In this document: in pieces, positions 54,201-64,000 of the stretch
Layout: each line of letters begins with the position of its first letter
Position numbering within the stretch: the first letter of the stretch is position 1
NCBI GenBank assembly: GCA_003116995.1
Contig: BDSL01000009.1
Location: forward strand, 1,273,501-1,337,500
Length of the DNA stretch: 64,000 bases
Reading direction: 5' to 3'
Source: Yamagishiella unicocca
Lineage: Eukaryota; Chlorophyta; Chlorophyceae; Chlamydomonadales; Volvocaceae
Translations under genes and position numbers: made by a program
Notes under the pieces: generated by a model
Database searches by the model: none
What the model was told of the DNA's origin: nothing
Seen by the model: the letters and a program-made list of their open reading frames with translations, nothing else

Positions 54201-57200
54201 TCAGGTGAACAAGGCGTCCGGGCTGGCGATGCAGGCGCTGCCGTCACGTCGCGTGGCGTGCCACGTCCCGCTGGTGGAGGTGCTGGTGGCCGAGGGGCAC
54301 CTCGAGGAGGCGTACCAAATAGTGACAAACGTGGGTGCGGGGACGGCGGGGAAAGACAGGCTGTAGTCTGCGCGTGGTCTTGGCCTTGATTGCTGCCCGC
54401 TCCTCCCATATGGGCATGCATGCTGGGTGCGACAATTATTTTGATGCGACCCGGATTGCCGCGTCACATAACACACGCGTTCCGCCAGGTCAAGGGCATG
54501 GCAGCTAGTGAGCGGCGCATCACCTTGCCCGCAAGGAACTTTGCGTTTCTTCGCAACATCACAGACCGCCTGTGCCAAGACCGAACTCTTAACCCCCAAA
54601 CTGGTTGCTTCCTTCCCCCCTCGCCACCTCCCTGAACCGTCCACTTCCTGCCTGCAGTACCCGGAGCAGGGCGCCCTGGACAAGCACCTGCTGCGCGCCC
54701 TGTCCAACACGTTCTCTCTGGCCGAGTGCCCGCTGGGGCAGCTGAGCGGCGCTACGTGCGCCCTGCTGCTGGACGTGCTGCAGCACCGCCTTCGCGATGT
54801 GGCCGCCCGCTCCGAGCTGACCACAATCCTGGTGGCAGCATACGCCGGGCGCCAGGAGCTGGACAACGCCGTCAGGCTCGCGAGCAGCCTAGACGCTGCG
54901 GCGGCGGCAGCCATGGAGGCCGACGCAGGAGCCGTGGGTGGCCCTGCTGTAGAGCCGATGCCGGCCGCGGCCGCGCCGGGCGCAGCGGCGCCGGGCGCCG
55001 CTGGTGCGGGTGCAGACGGCGGGGCGGGCGCGGATGCCGATGGCGCCGGGGTGGGCACGGTGGGGGGCCAGGCGGGCCAGCGCCTCGCAGAGATGTGGCG
55101 CGGCGTCGCAGCGGCGGCGATATGGCAGGGCAACGCGCCCGTGCTGATGACCGCGCTGCCGCGCGTCAACACTTCATGGCTGCTGGGGCCTGTGGACGAG
55201 GACCTGGGCCCGGAGGAGCTTGCGTCGGCGGGCTGCGGTGGTGGAGCGGGGCCAAGCGGCAGCGGGGCCAGGATGATGCTTTCCGCAAGGCTGCGCGGCG
55301 CAGAGGGAGGAGGCAACTCTGCTCCGGGGACATCGACAGGTCCGCCCGTCGACGACGCCTTGGAAATTGACGACGACGACGTACTCGTCACCAGTGTATC
55401 CGGTCAGGGCATTAGCGGCGGAGGCGCGGGGGCGGGGCCGTCGACTGTCTGGCAGCGCGTCTGCGGAGTGTTGCTTCGCGCGGGGCTCGGGGGCAACCTA
55501 GGATCGGCGCTCTTGCAGCTGCTGGCGGAGCGGCGGAGGGTCCTAGGCGGCCACACGGACCAGCGGGCGCTGTTGGAATCCACGGCGCGCGCCATGATGT
55601 TGAATGGCTGCCAATCCGAGGCTCTGGCGCTGGCGCGCAGCCTTGGAGGCGGCTACGCAGCCGCGCAGGGCATCGGCTGCTGCAGCGGCGTGGGGCCATC
55701 CCTGGCTGGAGCTGAAGTGGATAGCTCATCGGCGGCGCTGAGTGGCGTGCGGCCCTGCTGGTCGATGCTGAACGTCATCCTCGAGGGCTTCATGGCGGCA
55801 GGCCAGCTGGAGGTGGTGCTGCAGGAGCTGCTTGCGGCGGGCGCAGCGCAGTCCAAGGCAGCAGCGACGTCGTCCGGCGGCGCCAGCAGCGGAGCCGCAG
55901 CCGCCAGCAACGTGGCTGCCGGACTGGTGGTGCCAGCGGCGGCGGGCCGCCTGCGACAGTCCCTCCTCACAGACGTCCTCTCGTCACTGACAGAGGCTGG
56001 TCGACCGGCGGAGGCTGTGCAGCTGCTGCGGGTGCTTCGAGGCGGGGAGAGCGACGGTCCGCTGCTGCCGCCGCCGATGCAGGTACCAGCGACGGCGGCG
56101 CCCCAGTCGGGGACCGCGCAACGGACCGGCTCCGGCACGGGTCGCCCCTCGCGACTGGCCGTCCGCTTTGCCAACACGGCGAACAAGCGGAATCGCAGTA
56201 ACTCGGCCACGGCCGGGAGCGCAGACGGTGTCGATGCCACTGCGGTGTATGCTGCGGACTTGGCGATGCTGCTTGAGCCGCAGCCAGGGGCGGCAGCGGG
56301 TCAGGCGAGCGCGGAGGCAGGTCACTGTCCCCAGCCGCAGTACAGCCGACTGCTCCTGGAGGGCAGTGGCGACGAGGAGGCGGGGCAGGCTGCCGGTGCC
56401 GGTGGCCTCACGTCTGCCAGCGGTAAAGACGGGCGGCCGTCTGCCGGCACAGGGCAAGGGCCTGGCACCCGGGCCGCATCGTTGGAGGCGGCACTCGCGG
56501 CCTTGGTGAAGGCATTGCAGAAGCGCGCCAGCGGCGCGTCCGGCGGCTCGGCGACGGCGAGCGGCTCGTCGGCCGGCGCTGGCGTTGCGTCCGCTGGTGG
56601 CGGTGGGACCCCTTCCATCGACCTGCTGGGTGACTGGTTGGAGGTCTGTAAGGCCTGGCCGCTGGGGCCCGTCCGTGATTTCCAATTAGACGCGCTGGCG
56701 CGGAGAGCAATGGACAAGGGACGTGACCTGGAGGTGGCGCTGCAAGCCGGCTGGCTTCTGGGCGAGGCGTCTCCACAGGTGGGCGCCGTACAGTGGGCGT
56801 ACGATACGATTCCCATTATGCTGCTCCAGGGAAGGGAGTGTTTTCCTCCTCCGTTCCACACCGGTAACCCCGCTACCGCCGGACGTCCTTTCCTTGTCTG
56901 CTCCCGCTCCGTGCAGGACCTGCGGTTCGCCTACACGCACCGGGACCTGGCGCAGAAGTGCATAGTCCAGGGCATGCTGGAGGCGGCCCAGGCGTGCCTG
57001 CTGCGCATCAAGGCGATCCACTGGGACACCGCCGGGGACGCCACGGCCCGGGAGCTGATGCGTGCGATAGCGCGGGCGGGCGACAAGCCGACGGCGATCC
57101 AGTGAGTAGCGACGGAAAACGTTTGGGCAATGTGCTCCAGATCCTGTGAGCGTCGTATTGCAGAGCCTCCCGGCAGCGATTAAGCTGTCCTGCCGCTGCG

Positions 57201-57423
57201 CACACGGCCAATTTTTCGCTTCGGAAGCTAACTTGCATGCCGCTGCGCCGCGCTCGTTCCGCACAGGTTGGCAACCGCTTGGATTCCCTCGGACGAACAG
57301 CGAGCTGACTTCATCAAATCGATACGCGCAGTACGCCCAGCTGGCGGAGCCGGCGGCGGTGGCGGAGGTAGCCGTGCGGGGTCCAGCAGCAGGGGCAGCT
57401 CCAGGGACTGTCCCCGAGACTGA
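51252..57423 (+). CDS. F-box protein with PPR/TPR-like helical hairpins, 1296 aa, 9 exons
   Basis: Exons 51252-51872, 52251-52486, 52829-52979, 53332-53504, 53698-53818, 54205-54330, 54658-56778, 56917-57101, 57267-57423; 3891 nt, all junctions in phase. Residues about 34-75 form an F-box (MLQMLPPELLLLVVGNLTPR, then ECQPLRLTCKALRDLV), which should dock SKP1 in an SCF ubiquitin ligase. The rest is not a known substrate domain but holds repeated two-helix units of about 35 residues resembling pentatricopeptide/TPR hairpins: EVLVAEGHLEEAYQIVTN (about 459-476), LVAAYAGRQELDNAVRLA (about 533-550), NVILEGFMAAGQLEVVLQEL (about 849-868), DVLSSLTEAGRPAEAVQLLR (about 915-934). Exon 7 alone encodes 707 residues with Ala/Gly-rich linkers. 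The C-terminus is a Gly/Ser/Arg tail. Target and location are unknown; no organelle presequence is seen. Confidence 0.8.
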
Positions 57424-60400
57424 TCTGGCAGCGCTGCCACGGCGGCCTAACTTGCTGGATTCCTGGATCGGCTGACGCCCGCTTATCCACGGCCGTTGTG
57501 ACCGGACGCAAGCTGTACTTAAATAAGCCATAGGATGAGAAGCTGAGTTGCCCTACTTTCACAACTCGATTTGCAAGTTAGTGGTGGGCAAATAGTAGTC
57601 TTAGGTTTCGAGGTTTCGCAGGGGGCGCAGCAGGGTGTCCAATTAGGCACTATCATGAGTGATGGTTGTTGGATGCGTGGATGGGGTAGTCGTGGCGCAA
57701 CGGCTGATCGCAGGCGGGAATGGGTGAGTGGCGGGCCGTTTCCCGGGAAATTGCGTGTTAAGTTGTTTTGCGGGCTAATGAGGCGAGGCGTGTGGCCGCG
57801 AGTGTCGTCGGGAGTATGAGCTGAAGGTGCCAACGTTTGGAGCGTGAGGGCGACGGGCGGTCGCTTGCTTCGTGACACGACGCCCATGTCGGTGCATTGA
57901 TTGCGCCCTTGGTGACGGTATTACGGCTCCGCTAATGGCTTTGGTCTGTCCTGAGAGGACGGGAGCGCGGATGTTCTGGGCCGGACGCCCTGCTGTAGCT
58001 AGCGCGTCCTGCAGGCGGCCGCGCACTACGCAGTCAGCAGCAGGGCACCAGCAGCGCCGCGCCTTTGGTGTGTTGCTTGAGCATCAGCTGGACAAGTGGC
58101 TCGCATGGCAGGAAGCCAATGAGCGCCAGCGAGGGGGCTTGCGAGTATCCTGGTCCAAGGGCTCTGTTATGTGTACGGGTCATGACCGCGGAGAGGTGTG
58201 GGATGCGGGTGGCGCGTCCTGCCTCGGCCTGCACGCTACGGTGGACGATGGTCGATCGCTTGTGGCTAGCTAGCGCTTAGTACGGAGGTGCGGCGCTTAG
58301 TATGGAGCGAGAGGATTGCCATGGCGACTGGAAACAGATAGACCTTCCATTTGTTGCAGCTTTGTTTCTACTGCCCTTCGACTGCTGCATGCAGTCCGTC
58401 CGCCTTACTATCGCCGTTTTTCAAATCGTCTGGCGGCTCAACGGTCGTAGTGGGCGGCCGGCTGGGACAGAATCTACGATGGGATGCAGCGTGCAAGCCC
58501 GCGTCGTCTGCAGGGTTTCCGTTTAGGGGTATAGACGTTTCGGCTAGCCGCTTCCATGTAATGAGAGACGTACGGGGCATGCTTTTGTGTTTAAAGAGAG
58601 TTGAGGGCTGTGGCACCAGGCGGGGCGGTGGCGTGTGCAAACCGAGCCTTGGTAGCTTGGCTTGTTTGCTACTGCTAGGAGTGCCTCGCGGGCCTGACTG
58701 GCCGCAACTTGAACGCGTCGGTATTTTCATCGCATCTGGTCTTCTTCCATAGTGATGGTTTGTCTCCGCATTACCGTGCCTGCTCTCCCTGTCCTTTGCC
58801 GATGCATGCACCAAAAAATGTCAACCAAACTGATGCCAGACTGCCGTCGTGGTATCATGCGAATACGCCGGCGCGGCTCTTTGCAGGGGATTGCACTGGT
58901 TGAGAAGCGAACTGCGTGATCGCAGGCCTGCCGGGCGGGTCTCCTATCAGGCCACTTCGGCACGCGCCGGCTCTTATGCCCTACACCCGGCGCCGTAAGT
59001 CATTCAGGACCGTGCCTATGTTGTGGCCGCTGGGAATACCCCGAACAAGATCCAACTGTCGTGAGTGGTCGTGCCGTCGAGAGGTGCGCTTAAGATCAGA
59101 CCTTCCGTGCTTGTGCGGATGGCATGGGCGTTTGGTTGCCAGCGGTTGTAGGCCGGGAGGTCACTCGCTGCCCCCCTAGGGTGCTTGTCTCAGTATTTTT
59201 CGGCGTTCACGTCGCGGCCGTTTGCAAGCTGTTATTCGAGCGCCCGTCGGAGCGTAGCAGCTCGTTACCCTGGCCTGCATTTGGAGTGGGCTGCGGCGGT
59301 ATGTTTCGCCACAAGAGGGTGTTTAAAGGCGTTCAGACGGCTTCCTGCCCAACGCTACGCATGGTGGCCTCTGTGCGCCTGGTTGCTCCCAGCTTAACAG
59401 TACACCGATCAATGATCCATCTCTACTTTTCTAGCGAGGCGCTGCCGCGGGGGCGCGTGGGTCGGCGTTGTCAATCCTGTAAGAGCGGACCACCGCAACA
59501 CCTAGAAGTAAGACGTGTCACGCCCCGTACATGCATGCTTCAGTGCCACAGGAGTGCCGCCCTTGGCTTGGGACGGCAGCGAGTTGTGTCCAGCTAACAT
59601 GGCTTGCTAGTCAGTTGTGCCCGCATTGTGGTAATCCGGGGCCGTGGCGCGGGCTGCTGACGAGCCAAGCTGTCCTGGATCGCGTATCTTCAGCCGTGAG
59701 GGAGTTCACCAAACGAAATGGCCACGTGGAAACAAGAACGGAAGGTGACGGACGCATAGGATATCCACACCAATAACTCGATCTGACACTGTTATAAACT
59801 TCACACCTATCATGCACCTTCCTGATGCGCTCTTGGAAACCGTGTAGTGTACGGCTGACCAAGCTTCCCCCTGGCGAGGAGCTTTTTGTATAAGGTCTGT
59901 CTGTCCTGCAGTGGAGACCGATCCCTATGTACGACGCACTCTCTCAAAATAAAAAATGTTCTCAAGCCCGGGCGAACCCAGGACACGAAAGCGCCCTCGC
60001 TTCCCCTCCCTTGCCGCTACGGTGCGGTTGGGAAGGCCTGAAGGCCCAGGCCCCTTGCCACCCGCAACATTACCGATGTAAGGGTAGGATAATGAGTAAG
60101 GGTATAGTCGGGACTCGGACCCCAATTGCAATACGGAAGCACTGTCATCTACGCCGCTTGCCCACCTAGTGTTGCAACGTGGTACGACAGTGCGATTACC
60201 CTTCGGTCGACGTGCGACATACCGGTACCACACCTGGCATGCCTCCCGTTGCTATGGTTACATCTTGTATGCGTATCAAGGATACATACACCTCACTATA
60301 CCGCAGCTAGGTGTCCCGGCGTCCAACAGCTGCGAGGCAACTACTGTGCAGCCATGTCGGCGTCGCCGGCGCATACAAATCAATCTACCAACCCATACTG

Positions 60401-61289
60401 CTGTGAGTCCCCTTCCTACCTGAGGTAAGAGGACCCACAGCAGTGTGGATGGGTAGATCGCGAGGGGCGTCGGCTTTGGCTGGTAGCGTCGTGCTGGTAA
60501 CACGTAGGAGGCACGCGGCCAGAGGACTCGGCGACTGGAAGTACATTTCCATACAGCTGGCGGAAACCAGCCTGCCGCCGGCCTCGCCAATAGGATTTGG
60601 TTGAGCATGGCCCTGCCTGGCGAAATCGCTGTCACACGAAATGCACACACCTGCCTCGTTGTGAGTGTATGAGATGGCTGAGAGGGCAGCGCCGAAACAT
60701 CATATGACCTCTTCATGTCCTGGATTTGCCCCGGCTTGGTGACCGGGTAACGTCTTGTTATTAACATGAACACGAGCATTTGGAACCTGGGACAATAATG
60801 CGTCCCCAGACGTCGCCACACTCGTTCGACATAGAACCGCGCGTGCGGTCGGTAGCAACTCCAGCTACACACTGGGGCGGGGCACAGTCCGCGGCGGCGA
60901 GTTAACCTTAGCGTCCCAGTTAGGTCATGAAGTTCTGCCGCCCGGGCCATGGCGCAAGAAAACCACACTGTCTTAATACGCTCCGAAGACTGAACACGCT
61001 CTTGGCGCGATGCAAGTAGCGTAACCATATCCACAACTAGCAGATGAACGTCTTGTCGAACAGATGTTTGCGATCATGGACTCATAGCAAGACGCCGAAG
61101 AGACCCTTTTCGGCGGGCGCATGGCGTCCGGTCCTCACCAGCTGACTCACACACCACAGCGTACGCGACCCTACGACCTGTAAAAATTACCATATACAGC
61201 TTTACATAATCAACAACTAAAGAGCTGGAATACAATCACCGGTAATAACCAGACGGGCCTGGCACCCTTGCGGTGCCCAATGGCACCAG
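57424..61289. other. Long gene-poor spacer
   Basis: 3.9 kb with no supported gene. TGTAA at 58557-58561 is the first poly(A) signal after the F-box gene (1.13 kb past its stop). A 252-codon minus-strand frame at 61034-60276 has no recognisable domain and mixed codon use. The last 1.4 kb is AT-rich and should hold the SfsA promoter. Confidence 0.45.
58557..58561 (+). terminator. Poly(A) signal TGTAA after the F-box gene
   Basis: First plus-strand TGTAA beyond the stop at 57423; the implied 3' UTR is long but feasible. Confidence 0.35.
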
Positions 61290-63123
61290 ATGGCAGCAGC
61301 GAGGATCCCCGCAGTGACACCAAATGCCCATTTTCATTCTCGAGTTTCAGTAATAGCTAAACCTTGCGTTTCTGGCTCCTTGGTCTCGTCACGGGCCATG
61401 GCCACAGCCGCAGCGGCAGCCCCAGGTTCAGCCCCAGTTTCAGCCCCAGCTTCGGAAGAGGGAGCACGCAGGCAGGACCCGGCGGCTCTTGGTCCTGTAG
61501 TCCACCAGGTAGGCGAGGGTATTACCCGGGTAGCAAGTCCCGAGCTCGACACAACGGCGACGAGGAGGGGCTTGCTGCCGTGAAGGCGTGCAGATGCATG
61601 TCGGGCAGCGGGGAAAGCACGAAGCAGCAGCTTGGACTCCGCACATCCACGGCTTGGCGGGCGCTGTTGGTGGCGTTTCGTCGCAGAGGTTCGGAGCCTG
61701 GGAAGTTGGAGCGGGCGGAGGAGGCCGGCAGCCGGTAGAGCACGACTGGGGGCCGTGGCAGGGAGCACCCCCACGTGCTGAGCCAGTGGGCTGGTTCCCC
61801 GCGCAAGCAACTTTCCTCCTCCCCCCTTCCCCCCTCCCCCCCTCCCCCCCCCCAGTACCCTACTGCGGTACGAGGCTTGCTGGTCCGCCGCTACAAGCGC
61901 TTCTTGGCTGACGTCATCCTGCAGCCGGAGCCGCACAGTGAGGGCAGCAGCGGCGGAGGCGGCGGCGGCGATGCCGGCGCTGTGACGCAGGCTGGCGGCA
62001 GCAGCGGCGCGTACGACGGCGACGGCGGTGCGCTGGTCGCCGTAAACGCCGCCAGCATCGCCAGGGGCGGAGACGGCGGCGGCGGCGGCGACTGTCTTGT
62101 GGGCGGTGTCGTTGCGATGGTGGCGACGACGACGGCAGCGGCAGCAGTCCTGGCGCCTGTGGGGGACGCCACCACCTGCCACTGCCCCAACACGGGCCCT
62201 ATGACCGGCCTACTGGACTGGTAAGGCCCTCTCCCGTACTCTCCGCACCCTTCATGTGCACCCATGCTGTCGTGCATTTGTGGGGGAAGGCACCGAGCGG
62301 CTAGAGATCCCGGCCCGCTTTCGGATCTGGATCTTCGACGCCGTGTATGTTTTGAGCTAGCACCTGTCGCCTCCATAACGACCATCGCGGAGCTCTCCAG
62401 CCCCCCGCTCCTCTCCAGCCGTCGCCCTAGGCCCCGCAGCCCTGCACCCCAGCCATGTTGCCTCCCAGCCATGTTGCCTCCCAGCCATGTTGCCTCCCAG
62501 CCATGTTGCCTCCCAGCCATGTTGCCTCCCAGCCATGTTGCCTCCCAGCCATGTTGCCTCCCAGCCATGTTGCCTCCCAGCCATGTTGCCTCCCAGCCAT
62601 GTTGCCTCCCAGCCATGTTGCCTCCCAGCCATGTTGCCTCCCAGCCATGTTGCCTCCCAGCCATGTTGCCTCCCAGCCATGTTGCCTCCCAGCCATGTTG
62701 CCTCCCAGCCATGTTGCCTCCCAGCCATGTTGCCTCCCAGCCATGTTGCCTCCCAGCCATGTTGCCTCCCAGCCATGTTGCCTCCCAGCCATGGTGCCTC
62801 CCAGCCATGGTGCCTCCCAGCCATGTTGCCTCGCAGCCATGTTGCCTCCCAGCCATGGTGCCTCCCAGCCATGTTGCCTCGCAGCCATGGTGCCTCCCAG
62901 CCATGGTGCCTCCCAGCCATGGTGCCTACCAGTCATGTTGCCGTCCGCGCGCTCTCGTGGCCCGCGGCAAACCACGCACTCAGCCTACATACCTACCTAC
63001 CCTACCCTACCTGTGCCCCACGTCCCTGAAACCCCCCCCCCAGGCCGATGGCTCCCGTGCTGTGCAGCGTGTCCACTGCCCGCAGCCGCAAGTACGCCCA
63101 CACCCTGGAGATGATCCAGGCAG
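61290..63123 (+). CDS. sfsA: SfsA-family protein, 5' part (gene continues beyond the window)
   Basis: Exons 61290-61508, 61856-62220 and 63044-63123, joined in phase (LLD|WPMAPV). SfsA (sugar fermentation stimulation A) is a bacterial DNA-binding/nuclease-like protein; plants and algae carry plastid-type homologues of uncertain role. The core matches E. coli SfsA: VRRYKRFLADVIL, then after an Ala/Gly/Asp-rich insert of about 75 residues HCPNTGPMTGLLDW, and KYAHTLEMIQ, like the bacterial KYPHTWEL. The first exon (SRVSVIAKPCVSGSLVSSRA) looks like a chloroplast transit peptide, so a cyanobacterial origin through the plastid is plausible. The donor of exon 3 is ambiguous: GT at 63124 (phase 1) or a GC donor at 63120. 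The nuclease-like C-terminal half is to the right of the window. Confidence 0.82.
62449..62943. repeat. 16-bp minisatellite CCAGCCATGTTGCCTC, about 30 copies
   Basis: Near-perfect tandem copies with late variants ATGGTG and CGCAGCC. It fills most of SfsA intron 2 and ends about 100 nt before the acceptor of exon 3. It creates long open frames on both strands that are artefacts of the repeat. Confidence 0.97.
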
Positions 63124-63292
63124 GTGGGAGCGGAGGGGGGAGGGCAGGTGGGAACGGAGGGGGGGGCAGGTGGGAGCGGAGGGGTGGGGCCAGGTGGGAG
63201 CGGAAGGGGGGGGGCAGGTGGGAGCGGAGGGGGGGGGAGGTGGGAACGGAGGGGGGGGGGAGGTGGGAGCGGAGGGGGGGGAGGTGGGAGCG
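63116..63292. repeat. Donor-copying minisatellite after SfsA exon 3
   Basis: Eight to nine units of GCAGGTGGGAGCGGAGGGGG (variants GGAGGTGGGAACGG) start at the exon 3 donor. Each unit recreates GCAG|GTGGGA or GGAG|GTGGGA. Confidence 0.93.
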
Positions 63293-63500
63293 GGGGTTTT
63301 TGAGGGAGACCCGTGGACGCGAGAAAAAACCGTTTAGAACAGACGTTTTATGCATGCTGGAGAACTGGGGTGAGGATACAAAAGACGAAGGCAGGGGGCA
63401 GGTGGGAGCGGAGCGGGGGTTCGAGGGAAACCCGTGGATGTCCGAAAAACCGTTTGAAACAGAAGTTTTGAGATGCATGCTGGAGAACTGGGTTGGGGAT
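63292..63500. repeat. Two tandem copies of a dispersed repeat
   Basis: Copies at about 63292-63390 and 63414-63510 share GAGGGA(A/G)ACCCGTGGA, AAAAACCGTTT, GTTTT, ATGCATGCTGGAGAACTGGG and GATAC(A/T)AAA. Related shorter copies occur at 28121-28205, 33030-33062, 35237-35275, 45284-45325 and 46866-46905. Confidence 0.85.
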
Positions 63501-63510
63501 ACTAAAGCTG

Positions 63511-64000
63511 AAGGTCGAAATGTGACCTTTAGCGTCTAAACTATAGCGGCTACGGCGAGACGAAAAGAAGCGAGGACCCCACGCGACGCACGGAAAGTTT
63601 TCGCAGAATCGGTTTTGGGCGCTAGCAGGAAAACTGTGGGAGTTGGTGCGCTATGGGAGAGCGACCATCGCGGTCCGGTCCCAGTCCCAGTCCTAGTCGG
63701 AGTCCCAGTCCCGACCCGCCCGAATACCGACCAGATGCGTGAGGAAGCCGGTCATTACCAGAGGAGGTCCGCTGTCGTCCAGGAGAGGAGGCCGAAGCCG
63801 CGCCGCGCCGCCATGGGGGACGCGAAAGCCCAGACGCAGGTCCCGACGCCCGCAGACAAGAACGCAACGACTAGCAAAAAACTACCAGAACAGAGGCCCA
63901 ACCCAGCGGCGGAACTCACCTGGCCAGGGCCCAGAGCGGGTGGGGAAGGCGGTCGACGCGAAGCATGCGGGCAAGGGACAGCAGAGGGCGTGAGAAAAAA
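63511..64000. other. Right edge, probably SfsA intron
   Basis: No SfsA exon is recognisable here. A GTCCCA-type short repeat lies at 63675-63720. On the minus strand a short frame from ATG at about 63967 to a good donor (CCAG|GTGAGT near 63917) could be a first exon of another gene, but nothing supports it further. Confidence 0.3.

Noticed and set aside
60276..61034. 252-codon minus-strand frame in the F-box/SfsA spacer
   Set aside because: Codon use unlike the neighbouring genes, no domain and no splice partners.
61891..63337. Long frames on both strands (up to 357 codons) over the 16-bp minisatellite
   Set aside because: Artefact of a stop-free repeat; the SfsA exons on either side join across it in phase.

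Overview
The window looks like nuclear DNA of a volvocine (Chlamydomonas/Volvox-type) green alga. Genes are dense in short introns with GT-AG (rarely GC-AG) borders, coding exons are very GC-rich with Ala/Gly/Pro/Gln runs, gene-free stretches are clearly more AT-rich, TGTAA poly(A) signals lie downstream of several stops, and every recognisable product is eukaryotic or plastid-type. Nothing suggests a bacterial, plasmid or viral replicon. Gene models were assembled by hand from splice borders, phase agreement at each junction and remembered family sequences; no alignment was run.

Layout. (1) 1-1748, minus: a hotdog-fold (THEM4/PaaI-like) thioesterase running off the left edge. (2) 3049-4462, minus: a complete 4-exon plastid-type Rieske [2Fe-2S] protein of 149 aa. 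(3) 4463-7555: no convincing gene. (4) 7556-15942, minus: 18 phase-consistent exons of an NPC1/Patched-type RND transporter; the exon carrying the start codon is not identified. (5) 18526-25067, minus: a complete 11-exon gene for an unrecognised 404-aa protein with a Pro/Ala/Tyr-rich N-terminus and a beta-strand-rich C-terminus. (6) 25483-34459, plus: a complete 17-exon CTNNBL1 gene (Prp19/CDC5L spliceosome subunit) with an Arg/Asp/Lys-rich tail. (7) 35727-39159, minus: a 2-exon MYND-finger/MSS51-C-like protein. (8) 39473-43962, plus: a complete 7-exon class I fructose-bisphosphate aldolase. (9) 46596-49145, minus: red chlorophyll catabolite reductase in 3 exons. (10) 51252-57423, plus: a 9-exon, 1296-aa F-box protein with PPR/TPR-like helical hairpins. 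(11) 61290 to the right edge, plus: the N-terminal half of an SfsA homologue.

The genes do not form a pathway. Two pairs (5/6 and 7/8) are head-to-head with only 415 and 313 bp between start codons, implying shared promoters. Genes 6 and 7 are tail-to-tail with poly(A) signals placed so that their 3' UTRs would overlap.

The most unusual structure is in the introns. In at least nine introns from four genes a tandem repeat starts at, or within a few tens of bases of, the 5' splice site, and its unit usually contains a copy of the splice donor (GTGAGGGG, GTACGACAG, GTGTACCGG, GTGG, GCAGGTGGGAGCGG and others). Two other introns carry pyrimidine-rich minisatellites before the acceptor that repeat CTGAC, a branch-point-like motif. 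A short dispersed repeat recurs in introns and spacers. These donor-copying repeats are the best candidate here for something not previously described.
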